From: Bolinopsis microptera
Lineage: Eukaryota; Ctenophora; Tentaculata; Lobata; Bolinopsidae
Direction: 5' to 3'
Length of the DNA: 64,000 nt
Assembly (NCBI RefSeq): GCF_026151205.1
Contig: NC_087080.1
Coordinates: 4,443,096 to 4,507,095 of the forward strand
A model generated the notes under the pieces. That model saw only the letters and a program-made list of their open reading frames with translations, had not been told where the DNA came from and made no database searches. Positions 46,195 through 56,836 of this stretch are shown piece by piece (positions within the stretch are counted from its first letter, which is position 1; the number at the start of each line of letters is the position of its first letter). A program made the position numbers and the translations under genes.

Positions 46195-49097
46195 TTTATT
46201 TTGATACGCAACACCACCCCTATGGATCAGACAGCAAACAGTGCAGAATCCACAGAAACACCTAATCAACACACCAACCTTACAACACAAACACCTAATC
46301 AACACATCAACCCTACCACCCAACTTTCATTTAATGACTCACTCATATCACTATTTGGACAGCATGCATCCACACTGGCCAAAACCACCTCTCACAGCAT
46401 AGAACACATGGCCATTAACTCATGTCACATATCATTCCTGAAAGCCTGCCGTGATCACTCACTCATCCCTAAGGGACTCAGACTCACCAACCCACTATCC
46501 ACCAAACGCTCAACTGAAGTCCTCACTCACGCATCTAACCTCCTCATCACTGAAAGACTCAACCACTATCGCCTCAAATACGCACAACACAAACGCACTT
46601 ATGAGCACAACCTCAGACACATAGAATCACTCATAACCCCTCAATATTTTCAGAAACTAGGACACCTCAACACCAAAAAATCCTCATACACCCACAGAAA
46701 ACAACTCCTTACTCACCAAAAGAAGTTCGCGGTACTACTCTCAGAATACGACACCCCGTTCCTCTCACCCTACGACACTCTTAAAACGCTCGACATACCC
46801 TCTCCCACATTTCATGGTCCCCTCCTCAAGACCTCACCTACCCCCAAGAAAGACACCACAGCCAAAACAGTGATCAACCTCTCTGGACAGACCCTCTCCA
46901 CAGCTGAAACTGACGTCCTCTCCCTTGGACTGAAGTTCGTCCCGACACCCACCTCAGATCCTACCCCCGACCTGGCTCCCCTCATACAGAATATCACTAA
47001 ACAATTAGGAGAAGGCATGGAAGCCTCAGCCACATATCAGGTCACCTCTGTATTATCTAAATTTGACAATAAACGTGACATGACCACCGACAATTTGACT
47101 CCACAACAACGTACCGCTCTTAAATCTTTAAAATCTAAGAAATCTGAATTGAAATTTCTTCCTGCTGATAAGGGCAACGCCACTGTTGTACTGACTCACG
47201 ATCAATACATAACCAAAGTTACCGACCACTTATCCTCAGGTAGTTACACCCTCTTAACGAAAGACCCCACTCAATCCGTTACCACTAAACTACAGAAAGT
47301 CCTCAAGAAACTACACACCGACAAGAAGATCACGACCGACCTATACCACAAGATGCGCAACCTACATCCTAGATGGCCTCAACTTTACGGACAACCTAAG
47401 ATACACAAACCCGGCGCACCTATCCGTCCCGTAGTCAGCTTCTACAACACCCCCCTCCAAGCCCTCCACAAAGTCCTCGCATCTTTCCTCAAACCCCTAG
47501 CTCAGAACCCCTTACGCCTCAAAGACTCTTCCGACTTCAAACATCGCTTCGACTCCTCCCTCAATCCCTCCTTCCACTACCACGCCTCCTTAGACGTCCA
47601 ATCCTTGTACACCTCCTGTGACATGCGCCTAGCCCTCAAAACTGTCATCTCCTCCTTTGAACACAACCCCTCTCGTCTTCCCTCCAATGTCACCACCACC
47701 ACCATAGGCTCCCTTATCAACTTTTGCCTTGACAACTCATACCTTGAATTCAACGGCTCCTTCTACTCCCAAGACGAAGGTGGTACAATGGGATCCCCCC
47801 TCATTGTTGAACTAGCTGAAATCCGCCTTGCTGAAATCGAGACCTTAGCTTTATCCTCATGTCCTGACCCTCCGAACACTTACTCCCATTTCGTTGACGA
47901 CGGCCTTGGATCTTTCAGAGACAGAAACCACGCAGAATCCTTCCTTACATTCCTTAACTCCCTTACTGAAGACCTCAACTTTACCCAAGAACATCCCTCT
48001 ACAGACGGAACTATACCCTTCCTTGACGTTCTCATCCACCCTGACAAATCCACATCAGTCTACAGAAAACCCACCCACACCAACCTCTACACCAAGTACT
48101 CCTCCTGCACCACCAACTCATCTAAGAACGCAGTCATCCGATCACTGACCAGAAGAGCCCACAACATCTGCTCACCCCAACACCTTGACGACGAACTCCA
48201 GACAGTACGACACGTTTGCCTCCAGAACGGCTTCCCTCCTCACCGCATCACCACCATCATGGACGAAGTCCAACGGAAATTCACCAACCCCTCTCGCCAC
48301 CAATCCCTAGCCTCATTCAACCGACAGACCCGTGAACATGCCCTTAGTGTTTCTCTTCCTTTCCATCCCTCCCTATCCAAACCCATCTCCAAGATACTCG
48401 GACAACACGACATCAAAGTCACCCACTCCTCTGCTACCTCCCTCCGCAACCTCCTCACCAAAACGAAGACCACACCCCCTACTCACCTCACTCCCAACAC
48501 CATCTACGAAATTTCCTGCTCACAGTGCCCCTCCAAATACGCCGGACAGACCTACAGACCCTTGGTCCACCGCATGAAAGAACACGAACGATGTTACAGA
48601 CTCAACAACGCCATCGACGAATCCACAGACAGAATCAAATCAGCCCCTGCACATCATGCCCTGACCACCGGCCACACCATCTCCTGGAACAACATCGAAG
48701 TCCTCAAATCCCTCACCTCACGCTCCCAACTTGACCTCACAGAACACGCAGCTATACAAATACGACAACCAGCTATGAACAGAACAGACCGCGCACCCAA
48801 ATGTAGTTCCCTCTGGGACCCCATTCTTCCTAAAATTGCCAAATCCTTAAAGTCCAGACCATCTGGCATTTCCTTCTCAACCTCAACAGAAGACTAAATT
48901 TTTATTGACATTGTACTGTAATTTTCACTTTCCCACCCACACCTCCCCCACCCTCCATCCCTGACACCACTCAATCACATATAAGCATTGTCCACCACAT
49001 CACATTCAGCTGACGACGATTAACACATGTTTATTGAAAGCTTCTACAAGTTAAATCATCGTATCTCTTATATGTTTTTAACCCAACTCCACTCAGT
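46195..49097 (+). mobile_element. full-length Penelope-like element
   Basis: The full copy follows the upstream pseudo-LTR without a gap and ends with the second pseudo-LTR at 48409-49097. The whole insertion is 45506-49097 (3592 bp) between 10-bp target-site duplications. It lies inside a TGGTGTCA repeat about 450 bp upstream of gene 2. The intact ORF and identical repeats point to a recent insertion. Confidence 0.92.
46222..48897 (+). CDS. Penelope-like reverse transcriptase with GIY-YIG endonuclease
   Basis: 891 residues from the first in-frame ATG at 46222 (the frame is open slightly upstream, without ATG). Motifs in order: LPADKGNATVV near residue 313; YGQPKIHK near 388 followed by RPVVS; LDVQSLYTSCD near 462, with the first catalytic Asp; GGTMGSPL near 521; FVDDG near 555, the Y/FxDD catalytic box; FLDVLI and VYRKPTHTNLY near 600-620; then a C-terminal GIY-YIG domain from about 760 (NTIYEISC..CPSKYAGQT, R.KEH, then HHALTTGH and a late Glu in TEHAAI). 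The CxxC plus His pattern is that of the Penelope-type nuclease. The protein copies element RNA at a nicked chromosomal site. The codon use is C-rich compared with the AT-rich host DNA. No stop or frameshift is seen, so it may still be active. Confidence 0.95.
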   Translation: MDQTANSAESTETPNQHTNLTTQTPNQHINPTTQLSFNDSLISLFGQHASTLAKTTSHSIEHMAINSCHISFLKACRDHSLIPKGLRLTNPLSTKRSTEVLTHASNLLITERLNHYRLKYAQHKRTYEHNLRHIESLITPQYFQKLGHLNTKKSSYTHRKQLLTHQKKFAVLLSEYDTPFLSPYDTLKTLDIPSPTFHGPLLKTSPTPKKDTTAKTVINLSGQTLSTAETDVLSLGLKFVPTPTSDPTPDLAPLIQNITKQLGEGMEASATYQVTSVLSKFDNKRDMTTDNLTPQQRTALKSLKSKKSELKFLPADKGNATVVLTHDQYITKVTDHLSSGSYTLLTKDPTQSVTTKLQKVLKKLHTDKKITTDLYHKMRNLHPRWPQLYGQPKIHKPGAPIRPVVSFYNTPLQALHKVLASFLKPLAQNPLRLKDSSDFKHRFDSSLNPSFHYHASLDVQSLYTSCDMRLALKTVISSFEHNPSRLPSNVTTTTIGSLINFCLDNSYLEFNGSFYSQDEGGTMGSPLIVELAEIRLAEIETLALSSCPDPPNTYSHFVDDGLGSFRDRNHAESFLTFLNSLTEDLNFTQEHPSTDGTIPFLDVLIHPDKSTSVYRKPTHTNLYTKYSSCTTNSSKNAVIRSLTRRAHNICSPQHLDDELQTVRHVCLQNGFPPHRITTIMDEVQRKFTNPSRHQSLASFNRQTREHALSVSLPFHPSLSKPISKILGQHDIKVTHSSATSLRNLLTKTKTTPPTHLTPNTIYEISCSQCPSKYAGQTYRPLVHRMKEHERCYRLNNAIDESTDRIKSAPAHHALTTGHTISWNNIEVLKSLTSRSQLDLTEHAAIQIRQPAMNRTDRAPKCSSLWDPILPKIAKSLKSRPSGISFSTSTED

Positions 49098-49330
49098 AAG
49101 ACTCAAAAGACTAAAATAAGTAATATAATTATTTTAATTCGCGTTTTTGACACCACTTGGGGGTCCGAATTTTGGGATCTAAAACTCCTATTCCTTGGCC
49201 CATTTTGTATTTTTTATGCTGATTTTGAGGCCATCAAAGCATTTGACCCAGTAAAAAAGTTTCAGTTGTATATCTTTTACGGTCGCGTTAAAGTTGATGC
49301 CGTGGTGTCAGTAAAATGGTACGGATCCAT
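49098..49330 (+). repeat. TGGTGTCA-family repeat, right part after the Penelope insertion
   Basis: Starts with the right target-site duplication at 49098-49107 and continues as the host repeat (GACACCACTTGGGGGTCC, GATGCCGTGGTGTCAG). The left part is at 45465-45505. Confidence 0.85.
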
Positions 49331-49334
49331 ATAT

Positions 49335-49553
49335 ATCGTAGTAAGATTAATAATAATGTAGCTTAGTTCGTCCGTTTGTATTGCTTGTCAAACCTTTGTA
49401 TTAAATTTGGCCTACATTTTCTAAGGAATCATATTATTTCTCAATGAGTGAATAAGTTTGTTAGTGTTGTAGTTAGTTTAAACTCGCTGGAGTTTATAGA
49501 TTAAGGACTAACATTTCCATTATCCCAAGACTAGTGAGTGTTGTGAGCTAAAG
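49335..49553 (+). promoter_or_regulatory. putative promoter and 5' leader of the second B-lectin gene
   Basis: Matches the 5' region of gene 1, but the TCGCTTTATATATA segment is missing (it reads ATATATCGTAGTAAG). With the Penelope insertion further upstream, its expression could differ from that of gene 1. Confidence 0.4.
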
Positions 49554-52500
49554 ATGATCTCTGCAATAAAGCCCTCGGTTTGGTTGCTTGTTCTCTGCTG
49601 TCTTTATCATGTGTCTGCTGTCTCATTGGAAATAGACGAAGACTCAAACGACTGCACAATAGCAAAATCAAGTGTTTCGATAGGATGTGGGATAGCCGGG
49701 GCTGTTGTTGCACTCGGGAGTATCTCGGCATGCGTAGCAACTGCTGGTGCTGCTTGCGGTGCACTCGCGGCTATTGGTGCGGTGGCAGGAATTTGTGGAA
49801 CTGCGACAGGAGAAGTCAACTGCGAAGAAGGTCAGTAATTTGCTTAATTATTAAGTATTATTGATTAAATTATTTTCTTCTTTAATGAAACCTGCAGTCT
49901 CCAAAACAAGTCTGCAAAGTTATTTTTAAAAGTTTGTAAAAAGTATTAATTTTTTGTCGACTGTGCTATCCACGCAAATTATCAGTTCAAGAATCAACAA
50001 ATTTGATATAACCAAAGGAACTCCACTATTTCCTAGCTTGCAAAAGTCAATTCCGGTTAATCAAATTTCACACCCCAGTCAATCACTGGTTCAGAATTAT
50101 TAAACCCATCCTTTTCAATCATTTTTACTCAGATTCAGATACGGATAAAATTATTAAGCTCCTCGGAAATATCAAATCAGATATAGCGGACGTGAGCAGA
50201 GACGTTCAGATAGGATTTTTTGATGACAAGTATGAAAGCGACATAGAGGCCATCCAGTTAGTAAAAAGAATTTATTGTGGTAAAATTTCGCCTAGTTTGA
50301 AGGAGGAACTTTGGGCTTCTTTTGATTGTTACTTGTGATATTCCAAACACAAACGGGCATCATTCCATTTATCTTAGGAGACATATTTATTGGAAATAGC
50401 TCATATAGACCGCCCGCTATTGATTGCAAAAAATATCAATTTTATGTCCACAGAAAAAATCCTCGAATCTCCAACCTTATACACATATTATGTGGATATG
50501 TCTCCTTAAGAATACAGAAATATAATGTTTAACTAAAAATTGTATAGTAGAATGAATGTGTAATTCGATCCTTCATACTTCACACTATCATCACGTTTAA
50601 CCAATTACACAATAACATAACGCAGGAACGCAGGAGAGATGTACGAAAAATATGTGATAAGAGAAATGAAAAATGGGTCGCTGACAGATTCGTTTTATAC
50701 GAATGAATGGATACGAATGATGGAAACTGATTACAAAATGGAAAATACATTGATGGAGATTGATGATATGATTACGGGAGAGGGGAAAAGTGGCGTGAAT
50801 ACTCACTCATCCATTTACAAGATAGCAAGAGAATACAACCTTTGTTCTCCGGACCTTTACCATCATGTTTTCAACCTCCTCACCCAGGGCACAACCCTTA
50901 ACTTCATCTACTTGCAAACGTCTTCAAAAGAAGACGTTGACCAAAATCATTGGAATGATTTTGAGAAGAGAGTTCTTGCCAACGAAAGGATGTATGACAC
51001 ATATTGCCGTAAGTGTTTTGGTTTGCCATTCTTTATGTTCTCTAGTGCTACATTGTTAGTATAATTTATAATTACCTGATTGAAAGCCTAGTACTACAAA
51101 CTTATTGATGTTCTTTGAAGGATTTTGCCGGTTGATTTCATCCAGATCATCAATAATACCAAATGTATAATATTAATAACATTCATGAAGCCAGCTCAAT
51201 CTACAGGTAACAACGTTGCCATCGAAAGTTTTCGTATCAAGATATCTGACAGAAGTTACGCAAACTCGGGAGGGTCCATCAGAATTGGAGTCAAGCAAGG
51301 AGAAAATAGCTGTGAAACAGATAAAGAAATATTTGATAAACCAAAGAGAAATGAAGAAATGACAGAAGATGACGAGGACAAGTTTGGCTCTTGCTCCGGA
51401 AAATGGTTCCAGCCCCGCCTCAATGAACAACCCTTAGAAATCAGAATCCTGTCAAATTCTGGCGACGATGCCTACATAGACAAAGCAGCGATCAAGATTG
51501 GGGGAGTTTGGAGGGAGTGGGTCGATTACCAAGTTAAGATAAATAAGCATGGGGAAGGGAGCACTTGGAAAACTGTTATTTATCCAGGTATTACAGTTTA
51601 GCAATCTATTTTTGTTTGAGGACGACAAAATTGGTGGCATTTTATAAGTTTGGATTGATTAGTTTGCACTGATACCATTAACCAATAACAATCACTTTAA
51701 CTATAATTTTTTCCGTATGCCAACAACTCTTATCTAGCAGTAAAGCTTAAAAGACAACACCCACTTTTGCAATGTTTCACAATATTTTCGAAATACCAAG
51801 GAATTGATTTCTAAGAAAAATACTACCTTATCGAACATAATTGTCACGGACAAGTATTTCACGGACCAAATTTTTCATGGACATAATTATTCACGCTCAT
51901 GACCGCCCAAAAATTTCCAAAAAATTGTAAACATTTTTGGGGATTTTTAATAAGTGTTGTACTCTTTTTCTGAACTTTCTGAATGTGACTGAGGTGTGAT
52001 TATATTTGTCCTAGTATACTAATCTTAAACAATAATCTCGGAGTGTGTCTGTGTGTCTGTCAGTGTGTCTGTCTGTCTGTGTGTGCGCGTGTAATTTCCG
52101 AGCGGCTTAATCAAGAAAACGGCAAGAGTTACGGGACTGGTTTTTCGGTATAGTTTCGACACGGACAAAACTCTGACGAAGCCAAATGAATAAGGTTTTT
52201 CAAATTGGTCGGTGGTAAGTGGTTTTATTGATGGTTTTGTAGGTACCACAAATGTGACATAAAATGGCTCTCTTTTTCTCCCTCCTCGCTTAGGTGCCAT
52301 CTTTGATGATGCACGGCTTTTGGAGCTTCAGTAAGTGTAAAAGTCGCGTAATTTGACGAAATTCGATATTTCTTAATGCTCGTGCTTCATTTCCTTGCTT
52401 TACATCTTGGTGAAAATTTCTTAGTACATTCTTTAGGGAACATTCTAAATGGTCCCCAAAAATCTAGGAAAAAATTGAAAAAACTGCCGAGTTATGGCAA

Positions 52501-53846
52501 AAAAACTACGTAAAATAACAAATATCAAGAACTTTTCAATTTTTAGTAATTTCTCATGAAGCTAAAAAAATGATTCTTTGCAGCCATCCTTATAGACTAA
52601 TAAACTAACTGATACTTAAATTTCAGGCTGATTGCCTACAATATGTATTTTTCCGAGCGATAAAACTACATTTAACAAAATACTGCGAAATTCAGCATTA
52701 GAATTTTGCGCCTCAATATTGTGCACCTCCTACTATATAAGCTTATTAAGGGGGGATTGCACTCATTGCGGTCTGTTTGGACTGCAGAGAGAGAGTTCAT
52801 ACTTTCATACGACAATTTTATGCGATGTTTCAAATATAATAGGCGGGTGTGGTGCGGAGTTAACAAGGGTTAATTTCTAAAACAATTTAAATAAGAAATG
52901 GAAAGCGGTTCAAGACGGGATCAGTGATGCGGTGTAATAGTCGTGGTTCTGGGGCCGGTACGGACTACGGACCTTATGATTATGGAATGTGGTGCCTAAT
53001 AATAATTTAATTATCCACGAGAAAGAACTGATTATGCGATTATGATAAATACTATTGGATACGTGAGGGCACTCCGAATAGAATTGCTCACCTAATGCGG
53101 GTTTTAACTCAGCGGGTAAATACTCCTACCCTTTTTAACTACGGCAGTGAAATCCCGGCTGAAGCTACTAAGGTAATATAGTAATCTGCTACACACATAT
53201 CTACGCATATGTAGGGACACACTAAAATTAATGGAAATAATTACCGGACTTTATTATTCACAGACCTTAATGCCACAGACATTATTTTCACGGACATAAT
53301 AATTCACGCTAAGGTCTTCAGCGTGAAAGTAATGTCCGTGATAATTATGACCGATAAGGTATATTTTTTATATAAACATATTGTAATGCACAACCACAAC
53401 CACAACCAGAATCATCCAAAGCTTGCATCAACGGAGGTATGTGTGGATACTGCGAAGAGAACGCCTGCTACAAGGGCGCGGTCGACTACACAGCCAATAA
53501 TGGTTTCAGTAATGGCTACACAGTCATTAAGATTGGCGAGGAGTTGAAGTCTCTCGACGAAAAATACACCTTGAAAATGCAGGAAGATGGAAACTTGGTG
53601 CTCTATTGCAATGGAACTAATGCTCTGTGGGCTTCTGATACGTCGGATAAGACTGTAGAGGGAGGTCTTCAGTTCCAGTCTGATGGTAACCTGGTACTCT
53701 ACAGTCCTGACCGCACAGCACTCTGGAGTCCTAACTCCTACGATAAGGGAGTCACCAGCATGGTTCTGCAGGATGACGGTAACTTGGTTCTCTATACTGA
53801 CAACGGAGAAGCTATATGGGACTCTGAGACCTATGATAAATGTTAA
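49554..53846 (+). CDS. secreted multidomain B-lectin protein, gene 2 (five exons)
   Basis: Spliced model: exons 49554-49830, 50133-50279, 50634-51008, 51207-51587 and 53410-53846, giving 538 residues. All introns are GT-AG and phase 1, at the same positions as in gene 1, and exons 2, 3 and 4 have exactly the same lengths (147, 375, 381 bp). Order: signal peptide (1 to about 23), acidic linker, Ala/Gly-rich hydrophobic segment (about 45-85), helical region (93-266), PLAT-like domain (267-393), Cys-rich linker, bulb-type lectin domain ending in a terminal Cys. All three lectin motifs are canonical: QEDGNLVLY, QSDGNLVLY, QDDGNLVLY. About 200 bp of extra sequence after the exon 2 donor sits inside intron 2, which supports that donor, because reading through it would hit a stop. 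AATAAA lies at 54169. It is likely the better preserved gene of the pair. Confidence 0.78.
51824..53361. mobile_element. TA-flanked TIR element in intron 4 of gene 2
   Basis: Same ends as 38609-39806 (TA-CCTTATCG...CGATAAGG-TA). It is longer because it keeps about 0.35 kb that is missing from gene 1, including a piece of the unit upstream block (about 53046-53170). Confidence 0.75.
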
Positions 53847-56318
53847 TTTAAATCACTCTGAACCATTTAATCCTATGCATATTTAACATTTTTGGGATTA
53901 CTTTTCGAAGATTTTCAATGCGTAAACAGGTACATTGAACAATTAGTTGATAACTTTCCACTCTTAAATATTTTAAATAAGAGCATGTGTAAAATAGCAT
54001 ATCGTTTAAGACTTGGAACAAGCTGTTATTATATCGTTATATCTATAAAATATTTAAATATGAGGGTAGGTTATTTTGGGCGTGATGACGCTTTAAAGCA
54101 AAGCAATGGCTTTAAGCAAAATAATTCGTTGCCTGACTAGGATAACAGCATGGACGTAGATATGATAAAATAAATTAAAGGGTTATATTTGAATTTTTGG
54201 GATTTATGATTGAAAGTCATAGGATCATGGCGAAGAAAAAAATAGTCCAGAACCATTTTTAAAACTAAAGTGCAGTTTTAGCTTGTATGAACAATTTTGA
54301 ACTGGGAATGTTTACTTTCGGGTTAAGAAATTACTTAATTTTTCTTCTTATCAAATTGAAGTTTGCGTGGGGAATGTTAGAATGTTAATTTTAAAACCAA
54401 AACATGTAACGTAAATTTTACTTTTTAATTAGAAACCATTCACATTATTTTATTCGACTCCAGGTCAAAATTGGACAGAAATTGGAAAATATGAATTTTC
54501 GATTTTAAGCTTTCTGCAGCACCTCAATTGTGTCATATGCCATCTATAATTAACTGACTAAGTGGTCACTGGAGAGAAATTCAGTCAGAACTGTGAAATT
54601 TAGGTCCAGGAATTAATTTTATCTAAAAAGAAGAAAATGGGACAGAGAAAATGAGAATATGATTTTTTAATTTTGTCTGCGATTTTGACTTCCAGTGCCC
54701 TAAATTTGGTTTCATACCATCATCAGTTAACTGACTAATTGGTTTCTAGGCAAAAATCCATCTAATCTGTCAAATTTGTGTTCAGAAAATTTCCTATTTG
54801 AAAATGGGACAGAAATTGGAAAATATCAATTTTTGTTTTGTTATGCTTTCTGCAGCGAGCTTCCTCCGACCGAAATCAAAGTTCCAGCAACTCAATCGTG
54901 TCATATGCCATCTATTGTTGACTTACTAATTGGTTGCAGGTGAGAAATTCAGTCGAAACTGTAAAATTTCGGTCCTGGAAATTTCATCTTCGAAAACTGA
55001 AAATGGGACAGAGTTTGGGACAATATGATTTTACAATTTTCTGCCATCTATATTCTATAGTATCTGCCCTTTTTCTGAGACTCTTTTATCGGAGTTGAGT
55101 GATCTTGTTCCTCATGACTGTATGTATTACCACTGCTGGTAGGCTGCAGAAAGGAAAGTGAAACTTAAGGAGCACATGTTTGAACGGTAATGTGTTTGAA
55201 TTAGATCAGGAATTTCAGAACTTACTGAATCTTCACGTATAACGTAACGTAAAACTTAAAACGTTACAGGTTTGAAGTTGAACACGTCCTCACTCTTTGT
55301 AGTGTAGTTGTCGGGGTGAGTTATTAACTATAAGTACTATGGTAACTATGGTAACTAGCAGTAAGTTAAGTACCACCCCAACATTACAATCCCATTTTTT
55401 ATGAAAACAAGCAAAAAACTAGAAAGGAAAGAACTTCCGTTTCATGAAAATGTTGTTCCAAAATAGAAACATTGCACAAAAATATTGATGGCACTCCTGA
55501 AGAGGTAGATCTAAAACCACGCACATACCAGCTTAAGGCAGACAGAACTGACGTAGGTCAAAGTAAATAGTTAATAACTGTAGCTATGAAATAACCCCAA
55601 GAAAGCACTCAATACTGCTGGGGTCGAACTGCGCCAGGTTATCGTTATTACATGAAATATACGTGCCAAGCAAGTTATCAAGGTCTAACAATCCATCGCC
55701 ATGGTAACAATCCGCTACTATTTTGCTCTAAATTTCTCATCACCACCTTATTGTCAGATTATAATCTTCAAGATTGACGATCTGGCACCATAGTCATAGA
55801 ATGATATTGGGGTAGATTGACTTTATCTACATCAACATTGACTCGATAAATTTATAGCTATAGCGCAAATTCTTGTTATGTATTGAGCTGTTTTCTCGAG
55901 TCGATCTTATAGAGTTTAGCGCCACGTATTTTTAATAACAGTGGTCAGTGACTCAAACCACAGAATTGCGTAAAATAAATTGACTATTTTCACAGCAACT
56001 ATTTTTATTTAATTTGGGAGGACATTGAAATTAAATGGACGGAAATAATTTGGGTGGACAATGGAAATTATATTATGAAGTCCGATAAGTCTTATTTCCT
56101 TTGAATTAAATCCACAGTTCTCACTTATCTGTGTAAACTGTAAAGGGGTCTTATTCTAAAATCTAATCTGCTGTACAATTTGGTTATAATATGCCATGTA
56201 CAGCTACTCCATGCATAATGCATATTGCATTTGATATAAACAAGTAAACATGTTATTATCCGTTATTCAGAGAAGATTTTAAAGTAAGAGACGTGAAAAG
56301 GAGCGTAGAGTGATTCTC
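53847..56318. other. 3' flank of gene 2 and intergenic DNA, no gene
   Basis: To about 55380 it is the counterpart of 40380-41330 but carries an extra 0.5 kb in which AAATGGGACAGAAATTGGAAAATAT and CTTTCTGCAGC phrases are repeated two or three times, so it contains a degenerate tandem repeat of about 300 bp. A CCATGGTAAC palindrome lies at about 55699. The ORF at 53892-54140 is not conserved in the other flank. Confidence 0.5.
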
Positions 56319-56836
56319 ATCTGGATTATGATTAATCTGGATTATGATTAATCTGGATCATGATTAATTTTCATCAACTTCTCTTCTGGGAACCCCTTCA
56401 ACTCTTCAAGGACATCGTCGAAGGGGAAGACCACACCTCACATATATTGACATCCTTCGGAAGGACACGGGGCTTGACGTTGAAGCCGCCCTAATTAGGG
56501 CGGCTTCAACCTCCGAACAGAGATAGTTTTTCTCAATATCTGTCTATCCAGCATGAGTTTGTTAATCTCCTTGCTGCCGTCAAGCACCGTGTCCTTCCGA
56601 AGGATGTCAATATAAGTCGAGTCGTAAGTCGTATGATTAATCTGGATTATGATTAATCTGGATTATGATTAATCTGGATTATGATTAATTTGGATTGTGA
56701 TTAATCAGCCTACGGAAAATAATATTGATATTCCCCTAGGCGATTAATCACTCAGTGATTATTCGCCTAAGGGAATATTAATGATATTTTCTGTAGGCCG
56801 ATTAATCATCATCCAGATTAATGATAATCCAGATCT
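56319..56836. repeat. nested palindrome complex
   Basis: The outermost layer is repeats of GGATTATGATTAATCT at 56321-56372 and 56633-56690, mirrored at 56806-56832. Inside, 36-bp arms (56444-56479 and 56578-56613, one mismatch) surround GTTGAAGCCGCCCTAATTAGGGCGGCTTCAAC at 56479-56510. A third foldback spans 56708-56797 (GCCTACGGAAAATAATATTG with its near complement). A related GTTGAAGCCGCCCTAAGTCG occurs at 1194. This looks like a foldback transposon family. Confidence 0.85.

Noticed and set aside
47857-48039. Other-frame and minus-strand ORFs over the Penelope gene, and the matching pairs at 45622/48525 and 45751/48654
   Set aside because: Shadows of a real, C-rich coding region; their identity between the pseudo-LTRs only reflects identical DNA.
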